DNA of 64,000 bases from Streptosporangiaceae bacterium NEAU-GS5. Lineage in GTDB: Bacteria > Actinomycetota > Actinomycetes > Streptosporangiales > Streptosporangiaceae. The notes under the pieces were generated by a model that saw only the letters and a program-made list of their open reading frames with translations, had not been told where the DNA came from and ran no database searches. The DNA is taken from contig JAGFNW010000002.1 in NCBI GenBank assembly GCA_017592665.1, positions 434,001 to 498,000 on the forward strand, written 5' to 3'. Position numbers and translations under genes: made by a program. This document shows positions 34,573-43,384 of the stretch, piece by piece. Position 1 is the first letter of the stretch. Each line of letters begins with the position of its first letter.

Positions 34573-35508
34573 GTGACGGTAACCCCGGATGGACGAAGGC
34601 TCCTCCGCCTGGAGGTGCGCAACAGCCAGACCCCCATCGAGAAGAAGCCCGAGTGGATCAAAACCAGACTCCGCAACGGCCCCAACTTCAACGAGATCCG
34701 GTCGCTGGTCAAAGATCAGGGGTTGCATACCGTCTGCCAGGAAGCCGGCTGTCCCAACATATCCGAGTGCTGGGAGGACCGCGAGGCCACGTTCCTCATC
34801 GGCGGCGACCAGTGCACCCGGCGGTGCGACTTCTGCCAGATCGACACCGGCAAGCCGGCCGACTACGACACGGACGAGCCGCGCCGGGTGGCCGAGTCGG
34901 TGGTCCAGATGGGCCTGCGCTACGCCACGATCACCGGCGTCGCCCGTGACGACCTGCCCGACGGCGGCGCCTGGCTGTATGCGGAGACCGTGCGGCAGAT
35001 CCACGCCCAGCTTCCCGGCTGCGGCGTCGAGCTGCTGGCGCCCGACTTCAACGGCGTTCCCGAGCTGCTGGACGAGGTCTTCTCGTCCCGGCCCGAGGTG
35101 TTCGCGCACAACATCGAGACCGTGCCGCGGATCTTCAAGCGGATCCGCCCGGCGTTCCGCTACGACCGCTCACTGAGCGTGATCACGATGGCCCGCGACG
35201 CCGGGCTGGTCACCAAGTCCAACCTGATCCTCGGCATGGGCGAGACCCGCGACGAGGTCACCCAGGCCCTGCGCGACCTGCACGAGGCCGGCTGCGACCT
35301 GGTCACGATCACGCAGTATCTGCGGCCGACGCCGCGGCACCACCCGGTGGACCGCTGGGTCAAGCCGCAGGAGTTCGTCGAGCTGGCCACGGAGGCCGAG
35401 GAGATCGGCTTCAGTGGCGTGATGTCGGGGCCGCTGGTGCGCTCCTCCTACCGCGCCGGACGTCTTTACCGGCAGGCGATGGAGGCCCGCGCCACGCACA
35501 TGGCGTAG
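34573..35508 (+). CDS. lipA: Lipoyl synthase
   Basis: LipA is a radical-SAM enzyme that inserts two sulfurs into the octanoyl chain on lipoyl domains such as that of SucB. The 311-residue protein has the auxiliary cluster cysteines in [12 protein letters not shown], the radical-SAM CTRRCDFC, and a C-terminal RSSYRAG containing the cluster-ligating Ser region. GTG 34573 follows TAGTCT (34561-34566) by 6 nt. A GGAG is only 2 nt away and too close to act as a ribosome site, so the gene may have its own leaderless transcript despite adjoining lipB. Confidence 0.97.
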   Translation: MTVTPDGRRLLRLEVRNSQTPIEKKPEWIKTRLRNGPNFNEIRSLVKDQGLHTVCQEAGCPNISECWEDREATFLIGGDQCTRRCDFCQIDTGKPADYDTDEPRRVAESVVQMGLRYATITGVARDDLPDGGAWLYAETVRQIHAQLPGCGVELLAPDFNGVPELLDEVFSSRPEVFAHNIETVPRIFKRIRPAFRYDRSLSVITMARDAGLVTKSNLILGMGETRDEVTQALRDLHEAGCDLVTITQYLRPTPRHHPVDRWVKPQEFVELATEAEEIGFSGVMSGPLVRSSYRAGRLYRQAMEARATHMA

Positions 35509-35568
35509 TGGGTGCTCGGGGTGGCCGGGCGTGCGTGACGAGTCCCGGGGTTTTGTATTCTTCATGCC

Positions 35569-36255
35569 ATGGCGAAAACCCCGGCGAGCCCCGAGACACC
35601 TGGCCGTCTCAAGCAACTCAGGATGGTCGCCCAGATCATCAATCAGGCCAATCCGCGGGGGATGCTGGCCGTTTACGCCACTGCCGCGGGCATCCTCGTG
35701 CTCGCCGTCGTGATCGGCCTGCTCACGGGCCATCTCATCTATTTCCTGATTCTCGGGATCCCGCTCGCGCTGCTCGGCGGCATGCTGTTGTTCAGCCGGA
35801 AGGCGCAGAAGTCGCAGTATTCGATGCTGCAGGGCCAGCCCGGCGCGGCCTACGCGATCTTGTCGAGCATGCGGGGCAACTGGTTCGTCGAGGACAAGCC
35901 GGTGGCCGTCAACCGCGAGCAGGATCTGGTGTTCCGCGTGGTCGGCTTCCCGGGGGTCATCCTCGTGTCCGAGGGGCCGGGCAACCGCGTCCAGCGGATG
36001 CTGCTGGCCGAGAAGAAGCGGGTTCAGCGGGTCGCCATCGACGTGCCGGTCTACGACATCCAGTGCGGTGACGGCGAGGGGCAGGTGCCGCTGCCCAAGC
36101 TGCAGCGCCACCTGATGAAGCTGCCACGCAACCTGAAGAAGCCCGCGGTCAACGAGGTCAAGGATCGGCTGCGCGCGCTCACCCCCGTGATGCCCATGCC
36201 GAAGGGCCCCATCCCGAAGGGCGTGCGGATGCCCAAGGGCCCCCGCCCCCGTTGA
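35569..36255 (+). CDS. DUF4191 membrane protein
   Basis: This 228-residue protein has two membrane helices (about 36-55 and 60-78). A basic C-terminal cytoplasmic domain follows (GQPGAAYAILSSMRGNWFVEDKPVAVN) with a Pro/Lys-rich tail of repeated MPKGP-type units. DUF4191 proteins are conserved beside lipA in actinobacteria (Rv2219), with unknown role. TATTCT (35556-35561) ends 7 nt before ATG 35569, suggesting a leaderless start. Confidence 0.88.
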   Translation: MAKTPASPETPGRLKQLRMVAQIINQANPRGMLAVYATAAGILVLAVVIGLLTGHLIYFLILGIPLALLGGMLLFSRKAQKSQYSMLQGQPGAAYAILSSMRGNWFVEDKPVAVNREQDLVFRVVGFPGVILVSEGPGNRVQRMLLAEKKRVQRVAIDVPVYDIQCGDGEGQVPLPKLQRHLMKLPRNLKKPAVNEVKDRLRALTPVMPMPKGPIPKGVRMPKGPRPR

Positions 36256-37034
36256 GCCGGGAGACAGTGGGCAGGGCCGAGACCGCGCGCGCCAATCGCG
36301 GCTGGTGGGATGGCGCGGCCGACGCCTATCAACTGGAGCACGGCGACTTCCTGCGCGACGACGGGTTCATCTGGTGTCCCGAAGGCCTCGACGAGGCGGG
36401 GGCGCGCCTCCTCGGCGACGTCCAGGGCCGTGACGTCCTCGAGGTGGGCTGTGGCGCGGCGCAGTGCGCCCGCTGGCTGGCCGGGCAGGGCGCCCGGGTC
36501 ACCGCGTTCGACCTTTCCTATCGGCAGTTGCAGCATTCCCGCCGCATCGACCTGGATCGCGACGGGCATGTCCCGGTCGTGCAGGCCGACGCCGAGGCCG
36601 TGCCGTACGTGGATGAGAGCTTCGACCTGGCGTGCTCGGCGTTCGGGGCGCTGCCGTTCGTGGCCGACGCGGGCGCGGTGCTCAGCGAGATCAGGCGGGT
36701 GCTGCGGCCCGGCGGGCGGTTCGTCTTCGCCGTCAGCCACCCCATCCGGTGGGCCTTTCCCGACGATCCGGGGCCGCGCGGGCTGACGTCCGACCGGTCC
36801 TATTTCGACCGCACGCCGTACGTGGAACTCGACGACGACGGGACCGTCTCGTACGCCGAACACCATCGGACGCTGGGCGACTGGGTGGCGGCGATCACCG
36901 GCGCCGGGCTGACGCTCAGCGGCCTGCTCGAGCCCGAGTGGCCGGAGGGGCACACGCGCGACTGGGGCGGCTGGTCGCCGCTGCGCGGCCGGCACTTCCC
37001 CGGCACGGCCATCTTCACCTGCGACAAGCGCTGA
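36252..37034 (+). CDS. Class I SAM-dependent methyltransferase
   Basis: This protein of about 260 residues has SAM-binding motif I in VLEVGCGAAQCARWLAGQG, the acidic FDLSYRQLQHSR, and FAVSHPIRWAF later, a methyltransferase type 11 pattern. The TTG start overlaps the DUF4191 stop (TTGA); a GTG at 36267 is an alternative. The context gives no substrate. It converges on the RDD gene. Confidence 0.82.
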   Translation: MSRETVGRAETARANRGWWDGAADAYQLEHGDFLRDDGFIWCPEGLDEAGARLLGDVQGRDVLEVGCGAAQCARWLAGQGARVTAFDLSYRQLQHSRRIDLDRDGHVPVVQADAEAVPYVDESFDLACSAFGALPFVADAGAVLSEIRRVLRPGGRFVFAVSHPIRWAFPDDPGPRGLTSDRSYFDRTPYVELDDDGTVSYAEHHRTLGDWVAAITGAGLTLSGLLEPEWPEGHTRDWGGWSPLRGRHFPGTAIFTCDKR

Positions 37035-37079
37035 AGCCCATGCGACAAGTGCTGGAGCCCGACTGAGGTCGGCTGCGGC

Positions 37080-37538
37080 TCAGAGGTTCACCACGACCGT
37101 CTTGGCGGCGCGGTCGTGCAGCCCGCGCCGGTCGCGGTCCCAGATGAGGGCCGGCACGGCCAGGCAGAGCAGCAGCGTACGGATCAGCACGGCCTGGAAC
37201 GGCGGCCGCGACCCGTCGAGCATGGCCACCCTGATCCCGAACACCCGCATCCCGAGGGTGAATCCGAGGGTGCCGACCAGCAGCACGTTTTCGGAGGCGA
37301 AGACGGCAAGGGGGACCCAGCTCTCGGTCCTGACGTCGACCCGCAGCAGCCACGTCGCGATGGGCCAGGTGCAGGCGAACCAGTCGAGGAGCAGGGCGCC
37401 GAGGCGCCGGCCCCAGCCGCTGACCGCACTCGGGCCGGTCTCCGGCAGGCCCAGCCGCTCTCCCGGATAGCCAAGGTCGATGCCGGCGGCGCGGGTGCCG
37501 CCGAGCCACGTCTGGGTCCATCGGGGCTGCTTGCTCAT
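37080..37538 (-). CDS. RDD-family membrane protein
   Basis: This 152-residue protein has the RDD pattern: RRLGALLLDWFACTWP opening the first helix, FTLGMRVFGIRV, and the Asp-rich end DRDRRGLHDRAAKTVVV. About three helices are predicted. In M. tuberculosis Rv2219A holds this position before glnA1. ATG 37538 (MSKQPRW) is chosen; an in-frame ATG 24 nt upstream is possible. Transport functions have been proposed for RDD proteins, but none can be claimed here. Confidence 0.85.
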   Translation of the reverse strand: MSKQPRWTQTWLGGTRAAGIDLGYPGERLGLPETGPSAVSGWGRRLGALLLDWFACTWPIATWLLRVDVRTESWVPLAVFASENVLLVGTLGFTLGMRVFGIRVAMLDGSRPPFQAVLIRTLLLCLAVPALIWDRDRRGLHDRAAKTVVVNL

Positions 37539-37604
37539 GCCGTCAACGGTAGCGTCCGGCACGTCCGGTCATATCTTCGGGCGAACTGAGGAAACGCGGT
37601 TCCA

Positions 37605-37620
37605 TTAACCTGCGCGAAAC
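37605..37620 (+). promoter_or_regulatory. Candidate GlnR site upstream of glnA
   Basis: TTAAC-N6-GAAAC at 37605-37620 matches the actinobacterial GlnR half-site pair (consensus about gTnAC-n6-GAAAC). Another GAAAC lies at 37591-37595. It sits about 75 nt before glnA, where nitrogen control by GlnR is well known in Streptomyces. Not tested. Confidence 0.5.
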
Positions 37621-37695
37621 AAACGAGACACGGCATGGAAACGGCTGAGGCCTATTTTCAGTCTGCTAAGCCCGTGCCCCTGGGAGGTTTCGAGA

Positions 37696-39120
37696 GTGTT
37701 CAACTCCGCCGACGACGTCCTGAAGTTCATCCGGGACGAAGGGGTGCAGTTCGTCGATGTCAGGTTCACCGACCTGCCGGGCACGACGCACCACTTCACC
37801 TTCCCGGCCGAGAATTTCGGCGCGAGCGTCTTCTCTGACGGCCTCATGTTCGACGGGTCGTCCATTCGCGGTTTCCAGGCCATCCACGAGTCGGACATGC
37901 TGCTGCTGCCCGATCCCAGCACCGCCGTGGTCGACCCGTTCCGCCAGCACAAGACGCTCAACATCAACTTCTTCGTGCACGACCCGCTGACCGGCGAGGC
38001 GTACACACGCGACCCGCGCAACGTGGCCCGCAAGGCCGAGGAATATCTCAAGGGCACCGGCATCGCCGACACGGTGTATTTCGGCCCGGAGGCCGAGTTC
38101 TACATCTTCGACGACGTCCGGTTCGAGACCCGCCAGAACGCCGGCTACTACTACATCGACTCGATCGAGGGCGCCTGGAACACCGGCAAGGCGTCCGAGG
38201 GCGGCAACCTCGGCTACAAGCCGCGTTACAAGGGCGGCTACTTCCCGGTGCCGCCGATGGACCACTTCACGGACCTGCGCTCCGAGATGGTCCGCAACCT
38301 CATCGACGCCGGCATCGAGACCGAGATGCAGCACCACGAGGTGGGCACCGCCGGCCAGGCCGAGATCGACTTCCGCTTCGGCACGCTGTTGAAGACGGCC
38401 GACAACCTGATGCTGTACAAGTACATCATCAAGAGCACGGCCCTGAAGTACGGCCACACGGTCACGTTCATGCCCAAGCCGATCTTCGGTGACAACGGCT
38501 CCGGCATGCACTGCCACCAGTCGCTCTGGAAGGACGGCGAGCCGCTCTTCTACGACGAGGTCGGCTACGCGGGCCTGTCCGACCTCGCCCGCTACTACAT
38601 CGGCGGCCTGCTCAAGCACGCCCCGTCGCTGCTGGCCTTCACCAACCCGACGGTGAACTCCTACCACCGCCTGGTGCCCGGCTACGAGGCCCCGGTCAAC
38701 CTGGTCTACTCGCAGCGCAACCGCTCCGCCTGCGTGCGCATCCCGATCACCGGCTCCAACCCGAAGGCCAAGCGCATCGAGTTCCGGGTGCCCGACCCGT
38801 CGTGCAACCCTTACTTCGCCTTCGCGGCCATGCTGATGGCCGGCATGGACGGCATCCGCAACAAGATCGAGCCGCCGGAGCCGGTCGACAAGGACCTCTA
38901 CGAGCTGCCGCCGGAGGAGGCCCGCCTGGTGCCGCAGGTGCCGGGCTCGCTGTCCGAGGTGCTCGACTCGCTCGAGTCCGACCACGAATACCTGCTCGAG
39001 GGCGGCGTCTTCACGCCCGACCTGATCGAGACCTGGGTGGACTACAAGCGGCTCAACGAGATCGACCCGATCCGCCTGCGCCCCCACCCGCACGAGTTCG
39101 AGCTCTACTACGACGTGTGA
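37696..39120 (+). CDS. glnA: Glutamine synthetase type I
   Basis: This is the main ammonia-assimilating enzyme, a dodecamer. The 474-residue GSI-beta protein has [18 protein letters not shown], the ATP-binding [19 protein letters not shown], and Tyr402 in [11 protein letters not shown], the adenylylation site acted on by GlnE. GGGAGG lies 8 nt before GTG 37696. A possible GlnR site lies upstream and a strong hairpin follows. It plays the role of glnA1 (Rv2220) in the conserved order. Confidence 0.97.
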   Translation: MFNSADDVLKFIRDEGVQFVDVRFTDLPGTTHHFTFPAENFGASVFSDGLMFDGSSIRGFQAIHESDMLLLPDPSTAVVDPFRQHKTLNINFFVHDPLTGEAYTRDPRNVARKAEEYLKGTGIADTVYFGPEAEFYIFDDVRFETRQNAGYYYIDSIEGAWNTGKASEGGNLGYKPRYKGGYFPVPPMDHFTDLRSEMVRNLIDAGIETEMQHHEVGTAGQAEIDFRFGTLLKTADNLMLYKYIIKSTALKYGHTVTFMPKPIFGDNGSGMHCHQSLWKDGEPLFYDEVGYAGLSDLARYYIGGLLKHAPSLLAFTNPTVNSYHRLVPGYEAPVNLVYSQRNRSACVRIPITGSNPKAKRIEFRVPDPSCNPYFAFAAMLMAGMDGIRNKIEPPEPVDKDLYELPPEEARLVPQVPGSLSEVLDSLESDHEYLLEGGVFTPDLIETWVDYKRLNEIDPIRLRPHPHEFELYYDV

Positions 39121-39127
39121 CGATCTG

Positions 39128-39192
39128 ACCGCTGCGGACCTGCGCATTCACGATCCGGCCTCCTGGTCGATTCGCGCAGAGTCCGCAGCGGT
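39128..39192 (+). terminator. Long hairpin terminator after glnA
   Basis: ACCGCTGCGGAC-CTGCGC (39128-39145) pairs with GCGCAG-A-GTCCGCAGCGGT (39174-39192), 18 bp with one bulged A and a 28-nt loop. A TTTGATCTTTC stretch follows. It begins 7 nt after the glnA stop. Confidence 0.75.
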
Positions 39193-39273
39193 TTGATCTT
39201 TCGGGGCATGACCGCCTCGACGGCGGCGAACGGGGGCTGTCAGCGGCGCGGCGGACAGCGTACGGTGCATGGC

Positions 39274-39438
39274 GTGCACACCACTCCGCAGGGCCAGTGG
39301 CCCGGATACAACGCGCCCCGGCCGAAACGGCGTGTTTGGGTGTGGGTGTTCCTGTCGGTCCTCATGGCGGTCGTGCTCGCGATATTCGTGTTCCTGGTGT
39401 CCATCGTGATACACATGGGCCCGCCGGCGCCGAGCTAG
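39274..39438 (+). CDS. Small single-helix membrane protein
   Basis: This 54-residue protein has a hydrophilic, proline-containing start (VHTTPQGQWPGYNAPRPKRR), one membrane helix (VWVFLSVLMAVVLAIFVFLV) and a short Pro-rich end. GTG 39274 follows TACGGT (39261-39266) by 7 nt, so it is probably leaderless. A longer opening from 39193 starts inside the glnA terminator and is rejected. Its TAG stop overlaps the stop of the convergent RES gene (shared CTAG). Function unknown. Confidence 0.6.
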   Translation: MHTTPQGQWPGYNAPRPKRRVWVWVFLSVLMAVVLAIFVFLVSIVIHMGPPAPS

Positions 39439-40607
39439 AAATCGGCGGGGGTGGAGACGACGCGTACGACGCGGACCGATCCGCTGAGAAGGCGGAGCAT
39501 GGTCTCGGGCGTTTCCTCTCCTTCGTCGGCGCAGCCTTCGGGCCCGCAGAAGACGACGCAGGACCGGCCGCCGTTCTGCGCGCTGCGGAACATCACGCCG
39601 TCTACGGACGGATGCGGAAGCCAGCGCAGGTATTCCATGACGACCTGGGTTGGCACATATTCGATGTGTTCGCGTCCGTCGAAGTCGACCGGCTCGCTGA
39701 GATCGCGCGCGACCGCGTGGAGGAAACGCGACTCGTAATAGCCTTCGCGCGCCCCTGGATCGAAGACGCTGGGCGGCGACGCCAGGTTGGCCAGGTCGAC
39801 CAGGCGTAGCGGCCGGGTCGTCTCGAAGGCGCCGACCACGGCGAACCGGCTGACGCTGTGCGCACCGATCTCCGCCACGACGGTCGCGATGTCGTCGCAT
39901 CCGTAGAACATCGAGATTCCGGCCGGGCTCATCCGGTTGGCGCTGGCCCGGTCGGGTGGCGGCGCGCCGAGGACATCCGAGCTGTAGGTGAACAGCGGCT
40001 CCGCCCGGTCGAACATGCGCCCCCGGTAGAGGAGATGCCCGGGCGGGAGGACGATGTGGGCCCGGCGCGTCTCGATGATCTCGACGAGTTTCGCGAGGAT
40101 CTCGGCGGTGGTGAACTCGTCCGGATGGTCTGAGCGCTCCTCGGGCACGGAGAGGAAGACGAACCTGCTCTGGTGTTTGACCTTCTCGCGGAAGTTGTCC
40201 CAGGCGTGGCGTAACGCGACGTCGGGGCGGAGCACGCTCGGGTCCTCGTTCCAGTCGTCGGCGTCGATCACTTCCAGGATCGCCTCGAGCACGTCGCCGG
40301 TGACGGCGGCGTCGCACACGGTGTAGACCACGTCGTCCGACTCGTAGCGCGGCGTCACGTCGTCGCTCCCGAACAGGCTGTCCGCCGAACGCAGGTAGAA
40401 GAATCTGATGGCGTTCATGACGAGGTGCATGACGTCTTCGAAGTCGGCCGCGATCGGCTGGTCGCCGGGAGATTCACGCCCGCAGAAGGTGCAGCGGTTT
40501 CTGGTCAGAAGCCGGGCCATCTGCTCGCCGAGCCCTTTGTCGAGCACGCACTCGAGGCACACCGCCCGGTCGCCCGTCTCGCCGAATCCGCGCTCCCCCA
40601 TGTCCAT
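39435..40607 (-). CDS. RES-domain protein with HEPN/RES-type N-terminus (toxin-like)
   Basis: The first 60 residues hold a Cys-rich element (CLECVLDKGLGEQMARLL, CTFCGRES) resembling the HEPN/RES N-terminal domain. From about residue 190 a RES domain follows: LLYRGRMFD, GISMFYGCDDIATVVAEIG and GVMFRSAQNGGRSCVVF, placing the expected Arg, Tyr, Glu and Ser residues. RES toxins degrade NAD. Here no Xre/antitoxin gene is adjacent, and the long two-domain form belongs to a group found without obvious antitoxins. ATG 40607 has AAGG 8 nt upstream; 40643 is an alternative. Role in defence is an inference. Confidence 0.72.
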   Translation of the reverse strand: MDMGERGFGETGDRAVCLECVLDKGLGEQMARLLTRNRCTFCGRESPGDQPIAADFEDVMHLVMNAIRFFYLRSADSLFGSDDVTPRYESDDVVYTVCDAAVTGDVLEAILEVIDADDWNEDPSVLRPDVALRHAWDNFREKVKHQSRFVFLSVPEERSDHPDEFTTAEILAKLVEIIETRRAHIVLPPGHLLYRGRMFDRAEPLFTYSSDVLGAPPPDRASANRMSPAGISMFYGCDDIATVVAEIGAHSVSRFAVVGAFETTRPLRLVDLANLASPPSVFDPGAREGYYESRFLHAVARDLSEPVDFDGREHIEYVPTQVVMEYLRWLPHPSVDGVMFRSAQNGGRSCVVFCGPEGCADEGEETPETMLRLLSGSVRVVRVVSTPADF

Positions 40608-40682
40608 CTGGTGAGCCTTCGCACCGCCCACGGACACCCCCATCGCCAGGCCGAACCAAGGCGAGCATAGGGGCGGGTCCGC

Positions 40683-41132
40683 TCATTTGAGGGCGCCTAG
40701 AGCATCTGCGTAATAGGTGGATTCGGCGAGGTGGCCGGAGATGGCGCGGATGGTCCAGCCGTCGCCGGGCGAGTGGTCGAGCTGCGCTGGGGTGAGCGCG
40801 TCGAGCCGTACGGTCCAGATCTGGGCGAGGCGGCGCAGCCGGCTGTGCGCCTCGTCGAGATCCTGCGGCGTGAACGGGGCGAGGTCGGCGGGCGTGGTGA
40901 TCGCCGAGGCGTGCCAGTGGTCGGGGATGGACTCCTGGCCGGCGAGCCGGGCCTCCATCTCGGCGAGGTGGTCGAGGAGGTGGTCGGCCACCCTGCGGAT
41001 GGCCTTGTGCGGCGTGTAGACGCGGTCGTCGACGTGGTGCGGCGTGCCGTCCCACGTGGTCCAGGTGGCCGCCAGGCGCAGCACGTGGTCGACCATGACG
41101 TTGATGCCCTCGGACGGGGACAGGTCGCTCAT
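40683..41132 (-). CDS. DinB-like four-helix protein
   Basis: This 149-residue protein has the layout of DinB/DfsB-type or maleylpyruvate-isomerase-like folds: helices with the potential metal-binding His residues HLLDHLAEMEARL, and WTIRAISGHLAESTYYADAL at the end. On the minus strand TACCGT (41145-41140) ends 7 nt before ATG 41132, so it is probably leaderless; the GTG at 41141 is then excluded. Function unknown, possibly a thiol-dependent transferase. Confidence 0.65.
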   Translation of the reverse strand: MSDLSPSEGINVMVDHVLRLAATWTTWDGTPHHVDDRVYTPHKAIRRVADHLLDHLAEMEARLAGQESIPDHWHASAITTPADLAPFTPQDLDEAHSRLRRLAQIWTVRLDALTPAQLDHSPGDGWTIRAISGHLAESTYYADALGALK

Positions 41133-41181
41133 GGCCGACACGGTAACCGGCCGAGCGTTCGGCCCCCGCCGAACGATCGGC

Positions 41182-42480
41182 CTACTGGGTCTTGGCCACG
41201 CGGGAACGGATGCCGGTGACGCGGCGGAGGATGTCCCACCAGAAGGGCGCGCCGAAAAGCAGCGCGAAGAAGGTGATCAGGAATCCCGGCCAGTGCCCTG
41301 GTGACCGCACTCGATCCCACCACCCGCCCCAATCCATCCGCCACTTGGGCGAACCGCCCGGCGCCACGGTGACCGAGACCGGCGCGTAGGCGAAGACCTT
41401 GACGAACGCGGGCGTGCTGAGCACGTCGGTGACGCACGTGTAGGGATCCTCGCCGGCCGCGCACTGCTTGGTCAGCGGCTCGAGCGCCTGCGCCCCCTGG
41501 GCCCCGAAGGCGGCGACCTGGCTGCGGTAGGCCTGGTCGTTGAGCAGGGTCTTGCCGTATTCGAGGCTGTCCATCGCGAACCCGAGCGTGAGCAGCAGGC
41601 CGACGACGGCGATCACCCAGCGCACGTAACGGCGGTAGAGCAGGGTGAGCCGCTCCATCTCGCCGTCGAACCAATCCTCCACGCCCTTGCGGAAGGCGTC
41701 GATGTCGAGGGCGGATCGATCCCAGACGGCCTTGATCGGGCGGTAGAGGGGGCTCTGCAGCTCGCTGAGGTCGCTGACGAGATTGGCGACGCCGCCGCGC
41801 TCGCTGGCGATCTCCATGAGCGCCACCGCGAACCGGTTGGGCGGGATCGTCGCGATACTCGTCTTGCCGCGCTTTGTGTGGTCGATCTCCTGCAGCCGCT
41901 CGTGCAGCAGCTCGCTCATGCTCTTGCCCTCGCTGGGCGGCACGATGCCCAGCGACGCGACCTCCCCCGGGTCGGCCATCTCAGGGCCGTGTCCCGGGTC
42001 GGCCACGGTCTCGTCGGCCGCCACGGCGGCGGCCTCGGTCACCGCCGCGGCGACCGGCGCGTCGGGCCCGGGGGCCAGCGGCGGGCTGTCGATGGGCGCC
42101 GGCGCCGACGCGAAGTCGGGCCGCGGGTCTTTGCCGAACGGCAGCTTCGCGAACACCCCGATGATGGTCGCGGGCAGCCGCGACCGGATCAGGTCGGGCG
42201 GCGGCAGGATGTCGGTCAGGGCCGCGAGCAGGCGCCGTCCGATGGCGCCCATCTTCCGTAGGCCCTTTTCGAGCGCCTTCAGATATCCCGGGATCTTCGT
42301 GACGACCTCGCCGCCGTCGAGCGTGTCCCTGAGATATGCCCATAAGAACCTGCTGCGGATGCTGAGGATGCGTACGACACCTTCGTTGATGCCGCTGACC
42401 AGCAAGGACAGCAGCAGAAAGGCCAGCACGAGACCGATGGCCAGGTCAGCGTAGAACGAGATCAAATGGATCACCCGCAC
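41182..42480 (-). CDS. Large membrane protein of unknown function
   Basis: This 432-residue protein has an N-terminal helix (LISFYADLAIGLVLAFLLLSLL) and a cytoplasmic segment with a Pro/Ala/Asp-rich linker (about 120-175). A soluble part follows (LLHERLQEIDHTKRGKTSIA, PPNRFAVALMEIASERGG), then a second helix near 285 (WVIAVVGLLLTLGFAMDS) and a C-terminal helix (FLITFFALLFGAPFWWDILRRVTG). Two cysteines in CAAGEDPYTCVTD lie outside, possibly disulfide-linked. The GTG start at 42480 gives a good fit to the first helix. I do not recognise the family; neighbours give no clue. Confidence 0.7.
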   Translation of the reverse strand: MRVIHLISFYADLAIGLVLAFLLLSLLVSGINEGVVRILSIRSRFLWAYLRDTLDGGEVVTKIPGYLKALEKGLRKMGAIGRRLLAALTDILPPPDLIRSRLPATIIGVFAKLPFGKDPRPDFASAPAPIDSPPLAPGPDAPVAAAVTEAAAVAADETVADPGHGPEMADPGEVASLGIVPPSEGKSMSELLHERLQEIDHTKRGKTSIATIPPNRFAVALMEIASERGGVANLVSDLSELQSPLYRPIKAVWDRSALDIDAFRKGVEDWFDGEMERLTLLYRRYVRWVIAVVGLLLTLGFAMDSLEYGKTLLNDQAYRSQVAAFGAQGAQALEPLTKQCAAGEDPYTCVTDVLSTPAFVKVFAYAPVSVTVAPGGSPKWRMDWGGWWDRVRSPGHWPGFLITFFALLFGAPFWWDILRRVTGIRSRVAKTQ

Positions 42481-42616
42481 CGTTGATACACCGGCGGCGC
42501 ACGAACGCGCAACGCGACTGACGAATCTCGGTCTGTGGTCTCATCCTGCGGCCGGAGGGCCGATATCCGCCCCCCGGTGGAGTCCGTTAACTAGGTATAG
42601 GAGAAGAATTTCCGTT

Positions 42617-43384
42617 GTGTCTTCCTCCGCGTCACCTCATGTGACGTCCCTCACGCCTCCAGCCCCGGTCGTGCGCCCGCGTCTGTGGCGTGAGCTGTTG
42701 CTCGTGCTGACCTTCTATTTCGCGTACGACCTCGTCCGCTGGCAGATCCAGGGCGACAGGTCGGAGGCCTTCAGCAACGCCACCCGGGTGCTGCGGTGGG
42801 AGAACGCGACCGGCCTCGACATCGAGCACGCGGTCAACACGGCGACCGCCGGGATCGCCGTCCTGGAGCAGGGGGCCAACCTGTTCTACTCGGCGTTCCA
42901 CCTGATCGTCCCGGTCATCGTGCTGACCTGGATCTACCTGAAACATCCCGAGGGCTACCTGCGGGCGCGGCGCGGGCTGATGATCCCGACCGCCGCGGCG
43001 CTGGTGGGCTACTGGCTGTTCCCCCTGGCCCCGCCGCGCTTCCTGCCCGGCTATCTGGACACCCAGACCACGATGTGGATGTACGACGGCAAGCTCGCCT
43101 CGTCCATGACGAACCAATACGCGGCCATGCCGTCCATGCACGTGGGATGGGCGCTGTGGTGCGGCATCGCGATCTGGCTGCACACCCGCGTGCTGCTGGC
43201 CCGCGCCATCGCGATCCTCTATCCGGCCATCACGGTGTACGTCGTGATCGCCACCGCGAACCACTACGTGCTGGACGTGATCGCGGGCGCCTTGCTGGTC
43301 GTGGCCGGATTCCTCATCCTTCGTAGAACACCCGCTCGACCACGCCCCGTGCCCGCCGCGTCGCCCGCCGATAGTCGTCGATGA
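42617..43384 (+). CDS. PAP2-superfamily membrane protein (inositol phosphotransferase-like)
   Basis: This 255-residue protein has about six helices and the PAP2 C-terminal motifs MPSMHVGWALWCG and TANHYVLDVIAGALLV, containing the catalytic His and Asp. The FPLAPPRFLPG segment fits the inositolphosphotransferase-like PAP2 subgroup, suggesting a lipid phosphate substrate. GTG 42617 has AGGAG 12-13 nt upstream. Its last 71 nt overlap the 3' end of glnE on the other strand. Confidence 0.83.
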   Translation: MSSSASPHVTSLTPPAPVVRPRLWRELLLVLTFYFAYDLVRWQIQGDRSEAFSNATRVLRWENATGLDIEHAVNTATAGIAVLEQGANLFYSAFHLIVPVIVLTWIYLKHPEGYLRARRGLMIPTAAALVGYWLFPLAPPRFLPGYLDTQTTMWMYDGKLASSMTNQYAAMPSMHVGWALWCGIAIWLHTRVLLARAIAILYPAITVYVVIATANHYVLDVIAGALLVVAGFLILRRTPARPRPVPAASPADSRR

